Assembly (NCBI GenBank): GCA_036824245.1
Contig: DAITAO010000088.1
Location: 1-13,016 of the forward strand
Direction of reading: 5' to 3'
DNA: 13,016 nt
From: JACVRM01 sp036824245
GTDB taxonomy: Bacteria > Actinomycetota > Thermoleophilia > Gaiellales > Gaiellaceae
The position numbers were made by a program, and so were the translations under genes. Positions within the stretch are counted from its first letter, which is position 1; the number at the start of each line of letters is the position of its first letter. The notes below the pieces were generated by a model. It was given only the letters and a program-made list of their open reading frames with translations. It searched no databases and had not been told where the DNA came from. This document shows, piece by piece, positions 7,192 to 13,016 of the stretch.

Positions 7192-8244
7192 TCAGTAGGC
7201 GAGACCTGCGCGACGCCCGTGACGCTCCAGCGCCAGCTCGATGAGCCGCTCGAGCAGCCGGGGATACGGCAGGCCGGACGCCTCGAACAGCTTGGCGTAC
7301 ACGCTCGTCGCGGTGAAGCCCGGGATCGTGTTCAGCTCGTTGATCAGCACCTCTCCGTCCGCCCGCACGAAACAGTCCACGCGCGCCATGCCCTCGCAGT
7401 CGGTGACCACGAACGAGCGCACGGAGAGCTCCTGCACGCGCGCGACCGCCTCGGTGGAGATGCGCGGCGGGATGACGAGCTCCATGCCGCCCTCGTCGTA
7501 CTTGGCCGAGTAGTCGTACCAGTCGGCGTGCGCGACGATCTCGCCCGGCAGCGAGGCCACCGGCGTTTCATTGCCGAGCACGCCGCACTCCACCTCCACG
7601 CCCTCGACGAACTCCTCGATGAGAACCTTCTCGTCGTGCCGGAAGGCGAGCGCCACGCCTTCCTCGAGCTCCTCCGGCGTGTGCGCCTTGGTGATGCCGA
7701 CCGACGAGCCCAGGCGCGCAGGCTTGACGAAGACAGGGAAGCCGTACGGATTCTCGTACGCGTCGCCGCTCCGCACCGTCACGTTGCGGGTGACCGGGAT
7801 GCCACTGTCGCGCAGCACCGCCTTCATCAGGTCCTTGTCCATGCACACCGCCGAAGCCGTAACGCCTGCTCCGACATACGGAACGCCGGCGAGCTCCAGG
7901 AGCCCCTGCACGGTGCCGTCCTCGCCGAACGGCCCGTGCAGCACCGGAAAGACGACGTCCACCTCGCCGATCACCGCCGGGCCATGTCCTGAGGTCCGCA
8001 CGGGCAGCGTGCCGGCAACCGGACTTTGTGGCTCTGAGCCACCGGCTCCGTCGGAGCCGTTCGTCAGCTCTCGCAGCGAGCCGGGCTCGAGCGCCCAGCG
8101 GCCGTCACGGCCGATCTCGATCGGCACGGTCTCGTAGCGCTCGGGGTCGAGCGACTCGAGCACCGAGCGGGCCGACGCCAGGGCAATGTCGTGCTCGCTC
8201 GAGCGTCCGCCCGTCAGGATTGCGACGCGCAGGCGCCGGCTCAT
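7192..8244 (-). CDS. ddl: D-alanine--D-alanine ligase
   Basis: This cytoplasmic ATP-grasp enzyme joins two D-alanines to make the dipeptide end of peptidoglycan precursors, the substrate of the PBP encoded upstream. The 350-residue product shows GGRSSEH (12-18, with Glu17 matching the D-Ala-contacting glutamate), HGPFGEDGTVQG, KPARLGSSVGI in the ATP-grasp region, and the omega-loop YDYSAKY (243-249). Tyr249 there is the residue typical of D-Ala:D-Ala rather than D-Ala:D-Lac ligases. The metal ligands lie in NELNTIPGFT (Glu303, Asn305). A Gly/Ser/Pro-rich insert at about 62-80 is encoded by two adjacent perfect palindromes. The ATG overlaps the stop of the PASTA kinase gene by four bases (ATGA), so translation is probably coupled. 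It is the last gene of the wall operon and converges on the cyclase gene. Confidence 0.95.
   Translation of the reverse strand: MSRRLRVAILTGGRSSEHDIALASARSVLESLDPERYETVPIEIGRDGRWALEPGSLRELTNGSDGAGGSEPQSPVAGTLPVRTSGHGPAVIGEVDVVFPVLHGPFGEDGTVQGLLELAGVPYVGAGVTASAVCMDKDLMKAVLRDSGIPVTRNVTVRSGDAYENPYGFPVFVKPARLGSSVGITKAHTPEELEEGVALAFRHDEKVLIEEFVEGVEVECGVLGNETPVASLPGEIVAHADWYDYSAKYDEGGMELVIPPRISTEAVARVQELSVRSFVVTDCEGMARVDCFVRADGEVLINELNTIPGFTATSVYAKLFEASGLPYPRLLERLIELALERHGRRAGLAY
8028..8059 (-). repeat. Two back-to-back palindromes inside ddl
   Basis: GTGGCTC-T-GAGCCAC (8028-8042) is directly followed by CGGCTCC-GTC-GGAGCCG (8043-8059), both with perfect 7-bp arms. They encode the low-complexity loop of the ligase (residues about 62-73) and keep the frame open. 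Confidence 0.5.
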
Positions 8245-10184
8245 TCGTCTTCGGGTGGCGGTATACCGCCGTTGAAACGGCCGATGAAGATCGTCACCGT
8301 AGAGCCGGGCCGCGCCTGCGCTTCGGCGGCGGGACGTTGGTCGACGACCGTGCCGTCCGCGGCCTCATCCTCGGTGGGCAGGTCCTGTACACGCACCTGG
8401 AAGCCCGCCTCGGCGAGCTCTGCCTGAGCCGCAGCCTCGTCGAAGCCGAGCACGCTGGGCACCGTCACCGCGGTCGGTCCCTTGGAGACGCTCAGCGTCA
8501 CTCTGGAGCCCTTGGTCGCGAGCTCGTTCGCGCCTGGGTTCTGGCCGATCACGACGCCTCTCTGCTCGTTCGAGTCCACGTCGCTGCGGGCGACGGCGAA
8601 GCCGGCCTGCTGAAGCTGCGTGGCCGCGTCCTCGTACAACTGCCCGATCACGGCCGGCACGGTCACCTGCTGCGGCCCTTCGGAGACGTTGACGAACACG
8701 GATGAGTCGATCTCGACCTCCTCGCCCGGGGCCGGATCCTGTGCGACGACGGTGTTCTCGGGCTCCTTCGAGGGCACCTCTGTGACCCTTGCCTCGAGAT
8801 CGCTCTCCGCGAGCAGTTGAGTGGCCTCGTCTCTGCGCTTGCCCCGCACGTCGGGCACGGTGGTCGTGGGCGGGCCGAGCGAGCTGGTCACGGTGACGAC
8901 CTTGCCCCTGGGTGCGCGGTCGCCCTCGGAGGGATCCTGCGAGATGACGAAGCCTTCCTGCACCTCACGGTGGGGCTCCCGTTTCACGTCGACCTCGAAG
9001 CCTTCCGCGCGCAGCTTGCGAACCGCCTGGATCTCGCGAATTCCTTCGACGAACGGCACCGCGATCGTCTCGTTCTCGTTGAGCTCGTCCTGGATCTTGC
9101 CCCAGGCGAGCCAGACCGCCGCGCCGGCCGCGACCAGCAGCAACAGCGCGACCAGCCAGGGCCAGAAGGCCCGGCGGGGAGGCGCCGGCTCCTCGTAGTA
9201 GTAACCACGGCCGGGCGGGCGGTACGGCGGCACTTCGCGCGGCCTCTGAACAACCGTCGGCGCGCGCGAGATCGCCGTGGACGCCTCGATCGCACCCACT
9301 CCGGCCAGGACCGCGGTGGCCGCCTCGGTCGTCCTCGCGCTCACCGGCAGGCCTTCTGCGACCCTCGCGAGCTCCGCGTCCATCTCCTCGGCGCTCTGAT
9401 AGCGCTTGTCCGGATCTTTCGCGAGCGCGCGCAGCACAACCTGGTCAAGCGCGCGCGGAATCTCGGGGCGCCGGGCCGAGGGCGGCTCTGGCACCGCAGA
9501 GAGGTGCTTCATGGCGATCTCCACGGGCGTGTCGCCGCTGAACGGCACCGTCCCGGTGAGCAGCTCGTAGAGCACGATTCCGACCGAGTAGAGGTCGGAG
9601 CGCTGGTCGACCACGCCGCCGCGCGCCTGCTCGGGGGAGAGGTACTGCGCCGTGCCGATGATCGAGCCCGCCTCGGTCATCTGGCTGGCCGCGCCCGCGC
9701 GAGCGATGCCGAAGTCGGTCACCTTGACCCGGCCGTCCGCGTCGCACATGACGTTGTGCGGCTTGATGTCGCGGTGCACCAGTCCCTTGCGGTGTGCGAA
9801 CTTCAGTGCCCCGAGGATGTCGCGCGCGAAACCGACTGCCTCCTCGACCGGTAACGGGCCGCGCTGCAGGATGATGTCCTTGAGGTTCGAGCCCTCCAGG
9901 TACTCCATCGCGATGTAGTAGGTGCCCTCCGCTTCGCCGCGGTCGTAGATCGAGACGATGTTGGGATGCGAGAGCCCCGCGGCGTTCTTCGCCTCCCGCC
10001 GGAAGCGCTCGACGAACTGTTCGTCTGCCGCATGGCGGTCGTTGAGGATCTTGATGGCGACCCGCCGGCCGAGCTCCTCGTCCTCGGCGAGATAGACGTC
10101 GGCCATCCCGCCTTGGCCCAGCTTCCGCTGCACGCGGTAGCGCCCGTCGAAAAGGGTGTTGATGAGGGTGTCCTGAGTCGCCAT
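8241..10184 (-). CDS. pknB: PASTA-domain Ser/Thr protein kinase, PknB-like
   Basis: This membrane kinase senses peptidoglycan fragments or lipid II and controls wall synthesis and division. The 647 residues hold a complete kinase domain (about 15-275): LGQGGMADV glycine loop, Lys45 in VAIK, HRDIKPHN with Asp139, Asp157 in DFG, and GTAQYLSPEQARG. A juxtamembrane linker with several Thr residues could be autophosphorylated. One membrane helix lies at about 340-361 (WPWLVALLLLVAAGAAVWLA). Four PASTA repeats follow at about 373-438, 439-504, 505-570 and 571-635, each opening with a V-P motif and about 66 residues long. Four repeats matches mycobacterial PknB. A short acidic Pro-rich tail ends the protein. 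The ATG lies 22 bp after the pbpA stop with only a weak GGG-type ribosome site. The stop overlaps ddl. No separate PknA gene is present between pbpA and this gene. Confidence 0.95.
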   Translation of the reverse strand: MATQDTLINTLFDGRYRVQRKLGQGGMADVYLAEDEELGRRVAIKILNDRHAADEQFVERFRREAKNAAGLSHPNIVSIYDRGEAEGTYYIAMEYLEGSNLKDIILQRGPLPVEEAVGFARDILGALKFAHRKGLVHRDIKPHNVMCDADGRVKVTDFGIARAGAASQMTEAGSIIGTAQYLSPEQARGGVVDQRSDLYSVGIVLYELLTGTVPFSGDTPVEIAMKHLSAVPEPPSARRPEIPRALDQVVLRALAKDPDKRYQSAEEMDAELARVAEGLPVSARTTEAATAVLAGVGAIEASTAISRAPTVVQRPREVPPYRPPGRGYYYEEPAPPRRAFWPWLVALLLLVAAGAAVWLAWGKIQDELNENETIAVPFVEGIREIQAVRKLRAEGFEVDVKREPHREVQEGFVISQDPSEGDRAPRGKVVTVTSSLGPPTTTVPDVRGKRRDEATQLLAESDLEARVTEVPSKEPENTVVAQDPAPGEEVEIDSSVFVNVSEGPQQVTVPAVIGQLYEDAATQLQQAGFAVARSDVDSNEQRGVVIGQNPGANELATKGSRVTLSVSKGPTAVTVPSVLGFDEAAAQAELAEAGFQVRVQDLPTEDEAADGTVVDQRPAAEAQARPGSTVTIFIGRFNGGIPPPEDE

Positions 10185-10206
10185 GCCCTACGGGCTCATC
10201 CCGAGG

Positions 10207-11697
10207 TTACGCATTCGACGCCTGCGGCAAAAGGGCCTGCATAACCGCCTTGGCGATCGGGGCCGCCACCTGACCGCCTGCGCCGCTCGTGTTCTCGACC
10301 ACGACGGCGATTGCCACGCGGGGCCGGTCGGCCGGGGCGAAGGCGATGAACCAGGCGTTGTTGCGCCCGGCGGCGCCCGTCTCCGCGGTGCCGGTCTTGC
10401 CCGCCACGCGGATGCCTGGAAGCTGAGCGGCGGTTCCCGTTCCGGCGGAGACGACCGCTTCCATCATGGGGGCGAGCTGCGCGGCGGTCTCCGAGCTCAT
10501 CGCGCGCCCCAGCCGCTCGGGCTGCTGACGCGTGACAATCTTTCCGTCAGGCGCCACGACGCGCTGCACGAGCGTCGGTCGCACGACCACTCCGTTGTTC
10601 GCGACCGCCCCGGCCACCATGGCCATCTGCAGCGGAGTCACACCGAGGCGCTCCTGGCCGAAGGCCAGCCGTCCGGGGTCGACGTCGTTGTCCTCGTCGG
10701 GCCGAAACAGGACGCGGCGCCCGCCGCGGAACTGGAAGAGGCCGCTCGCCGCGCGCTCCTCCTCCGGTGTATCGAGCGGGGGCCTCGAGTAGAAGCCGAA
10801 GCGCTCGGACTGGTCGAGGATGCGCAGGCCGCCCAGCTCCTTGCCGATGTTGCAGAACACGGAGTTGATCGAGTCCTCCAAAGCCTGCGACAGCGTGACC
10901 CTGCCGAACGGCGTCGACGTGTCGTAGTTGTTGACGCGTTGACCGAACTCGATGCAGTAACCGGGGTCGTCGAACGGCGAGGACGGCGTGTACTTGCCCG
11001 ACTCGAGCGCCGCGGCCGCCGTCACGACCTTGAAGCTCGAGCCCGGCGCATACAGGCCGGCGGTGGCGCGGTTGAGCAGCGGCGCGCCGGCCGGGCAAGG
11101 GGTGCCGCGCCGCTCGATCTGGTCGAAGTTGCGCTCGATCAGGTTGGGGTCGTAGGTCGGCGTGGAGGCCATCACGAGCACGCGCCCGGTGGCGGGCTCG
11201 AGCGCGACCACCGACCCGCACTGGCCGAACAGCTGCTCGAAGGCCACCCTCTGCGCCGCCGGGCGCAGCGACAGCACGAGGTCGTTGCCTTCGATCGTGC
11301 TCCCGCGCAGCCTGTCGAGGGTCGTGTCGACCACGGTGTTGAGGTTCGTGTTGGCGCCTGTCAGGAAGTCGTTCATGGACTGCTCGAGACCGGCGCGCGA
11401 GCGCACCTGCGTCGAGTAGCCGACTGCGTGCGCGAACAGCCCGCGCTGCGGGTAGCGGCGGAAGAAGAGCGTCTTCCCCTTCACGCGCCTCCTCACGTTG
11501 GTGGCGATCACCGTGCGCCCGTCTGAGGCGAAGATGCGCCCACGCTTGACCGAGAACTCCGCAACGCGCTGAATGGCGTTGTCCCGGCGCTCGGCGAGGC
11601 TCGGCGCCGCCCACGCTTGCCAGTACGTGGTGGCCACGATCAGCGACGCCAGCAGGAGCACGCCGGCGACGGCCAGTCGCGTGATCTGGTGGTTCAC
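10207..11697 (-). CDS. pbpA: Class B penicillin-binding protein (transpeptidase), PbpA-like
   Basis: This membrane-anchored transpeptidase crosslinks peptidoglycan on the outer face of the membrane, probably paired with the SEDS protein encoded just upstream. The 496 residues start with a short cytoplasmic tail and a membrane anchor (about 8-25). A class B dimerisation region follows (KRGRIFASDGRTVIA). The transpeptidase domain carries all three active-site motifs: Ser220-x-x-Lys223 (SSFK), Ser276-Ile-Asn278, and Lys434-Thr-Gly (KTGTAE). Length and order fit mycobacterial PbpA. The GTG start overlaps the stop of the upstream gene by four bases (GTGA), with AGGGGAG about five bases before it, so start choice is well supported. 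The C-terminus (ending ALLPQASNA) directly follows the domain with no extra module. Confidence 0.94.
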   Translation of the reverse strand: MNHQITRLAVAGVLLLASLIVATTYWQAWAAPSLAERRDNAIQRVAEFSVKRGRIFASDGRTVIATNVRRRVKGKTLFFRRYPQRGLFAHAVGYSTQVRSRAGLEQSMNDFLTGANTNLNTVVDTTLDRLRGSTIEGNDLVLSLRPAAQRVAFEQLFGQCGSVVALEPATGRVLVMASTPTYDPNLIERNFDQIERRGTPCPAGAPLLNRATAGLYAPGSSFKVVTAAAALESGKYTPSSPFDDPGYCIEFGQRVNNYDTSTPFGRVTLSQALEDSINSVFCNIGKELGGLRILDQSERFGFYSRPPLDTPEEERAASGLFQFRGGRRVLFRPDEDNDVDPGRLAFGQERLGVTPLQMAMVAGAVANNGVVVRPTLVQRVVAPDGKIVTRQQPERLGRAMSSETAAQLAPMMEAVVSAGTGTAAQLPGIRVAGKTGTAETGAAGRNNAWFIAFAPADRPRVAIAVVVENTSGAGGQVAAPIAKAVMQALLPQASNA

Positions 11698-12959
11698 AGG
11701 GCTCCCCTGGCGTTCGCCCTGTTGGAGACGAGCATGAGGCCGGCCAGCAGCACGAAGTTGGCCAGCAGGCTGGAGCCGCCGTAGGAGACGAAGGGCAGCG
11801 TGATGCCGGTCAGCGGGATCACGCGCAACGTGCCGCCCACGATGATGAAGGCCTGTAGCGCGAAGCCGAAGGTGAGGCCGGCGGCGAGCAGCTTGGAGAA
11901 GCCGTCATCAGCGAGCAAGGCGATGCGCATGCCGCGCACCACGAAGAGCATGTAGACGAGCAGCAGCGCCGCCGAGCCGATCAAGCCGAGCTCCTGGGCG
12001 AGGGCGGCGTAGATGAAGTCGGTGTTCGCGTACGGGATGAGCTGGGTGCCGTCGGTGTTCGTGAACGTGCCCTGGCCGAGGCCTGTGCCGCCGAACGTTC
12101 CGTTGGCGATCGAATAGAGCGCCTGGATGGGCTGGTAGCCGCTGCCCTCGATGTCCTTCCAGGGATCGATCCAGGTCGAGACTCGCTCCTCTACGCGCCC
12201 CACGAACTGGTAGACGACCATCGAGCCGCCCACGAAGAGCGCCAGCCCCAGCGCTGTGAACAGCATGCGTCCCGTCGCCACGTACAGCATGGCGAGGAAG
12301 ATCCCGAAGTAGAGGAGCGCGCTGCCCAGGTCGTTCGTCTGGACGAGCACGAGCATGGCGCCGCCCCAGATGACGAGCAGAGGCCCGAAGTCCTTGGGTC
12401 GTCCCTGGGCCAGCACCTCGCGCTTCTCGCGCAGGTACCCGGCCAGGAAGACGATCAGCATGATCTTGGCGAGCTCGCCCGGCTGGAACTGGAACGAGCC
12501 CACGCGCACCCAGAGGCGCGCACCGTTCACCTCGGCGCCCACGATCGGGAGAGCCGGCAGGACGAGAAGCACCAGCGCGCCGAGACCGAAGAGGTACTTG
12601 TAGGAATCGAGCCGGCGGTAGTCGTGCCGCAGTGCGATCAGCGTGCCCGCGAAGAGCGCGACGCCGACGACAACCCAGAGGCCTTGACGGAAGGCGTCGT
12701 CCTGGTCGAGCCGGTAGATCTCGGTGAGGCCGATCGCGGTCAGCAGGCCGGCCATGGGCAGCAGGTACGGGTCGGCGAACGGGACGGTGCGGCGCGCCAC
12801 CACGTGCGCGACGAGGTAGAGCGCGAAGAAGAACCCGGCCGCGCTCAGGGAGACGCTGGAGATCTGCTCCTGGAGCGCGATGTACACGCTCGCGAAGCCG
12901 AGGCTCATCAGCGCCCCCACGACAATGAGGTTCAGAAGTTCCCTGTTCCTGGCGCTCAC
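11694..12959 (-). CDS. rodA: FtsW/RodA/SpoVE family SEDS peptidoglycan glycosyltransferase
   Basis: This polytopic membrane enzyme polymerises lipid II into glycan strands, working with a class B PBP. The 421-residue product has about ten hydrophobic segments and the SEDS signatures: NGARLWV followed by FQPGELAKI; the extracellular loop WIDPWKDIEGSGYQ, in which Asp269 aligns with the catalytic aspartate of this family; TDFIYAALAQELG; and near the end LTGITLPFVSYGGSSLLANF. The neighbours (PbpA, then PknB) point to the rodA of the actinobacterial pknB cluster rather than the ftsW of the mur cluster. The paralogue assignment is by synteny. The GTG start at 12959 has GAGGGG about five bases upstream and overlaps the stop of the preceding frame (GTGA). 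The 3' end overlaps the pbpA start. Confidence 0.93.
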   Translation of the reverse strand: MSARNRELLNLIVVGALMSLGFASVYIALQEQISSVSLSAAGFFFALYLVAHVVARRTVPFADPYLLPMAGLLTAIGLTEIYRLDQDDAFRQGLWVVVGVALFAGTLIALRHDYRRLDSYKYLFGLGALVLLVLPALPIVGAEVNGARLWVRVGSFQFQPGELAKIMLIVFLAGYLREKREVLAQGRPKDFGPLLVIWGGAMLVLVQTNDLGSALLYFGIFLAMLYVATGRMLFTALGLALFVGGSMVVYQFVGRVEERVSTWIDPWKDIEGSGYQPIQALYSIANGTFGGTGLGQGTFTNTDGTQLIPYANTDFIYAALAQELGLIGSAALLLVYMLFVVRGMRIALLADDGFSKLLAAGLTFGFALQAFIIVGGTLRVIPLTGITLPFVSYGGSSLLANFVLLAGLMLVSNRANARGAL

Positions 12960-13016
12960 GTGCGCCCCTCGCCGGCGCTCTCGCCCCTGGCCGGCGAGCC
13001 CTCCCGGCCGGCGAAG
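12956..13016 (-). CDS. C-terminal tail of an upstream gene (partial; possibly PP2C phosphatase by synteny)
   Basis: One minus-strand frame is open from the right edge to a TGA at 12958-12956, giving about 19 residues rich in Gly, Ala, Glu, Arg and Ser (FAGREGSPARGESAGEGRT). The TGA overlaps the GTG of the SEDS gene as GTGA, the same coupling seen at the next junction, which supports a real gene end. In mycobacteria the gene at this place is the PP2C phosphatase pstP. Nothing in these residues proves that identity. Confidence 0.4.
   Translation of the reverse strand, partial: FAGREGSPARGESAGEGRT

Noticed and set aside
8817..9854. 345-codon plus-strand frame opposite pknB
   Set aside because: Shadow of the kinase/PASTA coding sequence, rich in Arg, His and Gly with no domain.
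10183..11526. 447-codon plus-strand frame opposite pbpA
   Set aside because: The pbpA frame carries the SxxK, SxN and KTG motifs. This frame is low complexity.

Overview
The window is GC-rich, gene-dense DNA with frequent GTG starts. It suggests an actinobacterium-like genome, plausibly from the Thermoleophilia/Solirubrobacterales. The main support is a divisome/elongasome cluster ordered SEDS polymerase, class B PBP, PASTA kinase, which matches the rodA-pbpA-pknB order of Mycobacterium. The family-level calls are firm. The taxonomic call is an inference from gene order and composition.

Left part (1-2480). A truncated minus-strand gene runs off the left edge and encodes a single-pass membrane protein with a long Ala/Pro/Glu-rich cytoplasmic part. 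It diverges from a plus-strand class III PLP aminotransferase, most likely 4-aminobutyrate transaminase (gabT). The space between them carries tightly spaced TATGC repeats just upstream of a putative leaderless gabT start. After gabT comes about 250 bp of non-coding DNA rich in inverted repeats. It ends in a set of mutually exclusive hairpins next to the start of the following kinase gene.

Middle (2504-7161). Two plus-strand signalling genes follow. The first is a transmembrane Ser/Thr kinase that has a discoidin-like (F5/8 type C-like) domain outside the membrane instead of PASTA repeats. The second is a 1057-residue protein combining a zinc ribbon, a class III nucleotidyl cyclase domain, an AAA/STAND-type ATPase and a long helical-repeat tail. 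The second starts 32 bp after the first stops.

Right part (7192-13016, all minus strand). This is a tightly packed cell-wall operon, transcribed right to left: the tail of an unidentified gene (possibly a PP2C phosphatase, by synteny only), a RodA/FtsW-type glycosyltransferase, a PbpA-type transpeptidase, a PknB-like kinase with four PASTA repeats, and D-Ala-D-Ala ligase. Three of the four junctions are 4-bp stop/start overlaps (GTGA or ATGA); the fourth is a 22-bp gap. The set links precursor synthesis (ligase), glycan polymerisation (SEDS protein), crosslinking (PBP) and wall-sensing phosphorylation (PASTA kinase). The operon converges on the cyclase gene with only 30 bp between the stop codons.

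No tRNA, rRNA, insertion sequence, CRISPR array or prophage signal was seen. The most unusual elements are the competing hairpins upstream of the first kinase, that kinase's domain architecture, and the placement of ddl as a coupled downstream partner of the PASTA kinase.
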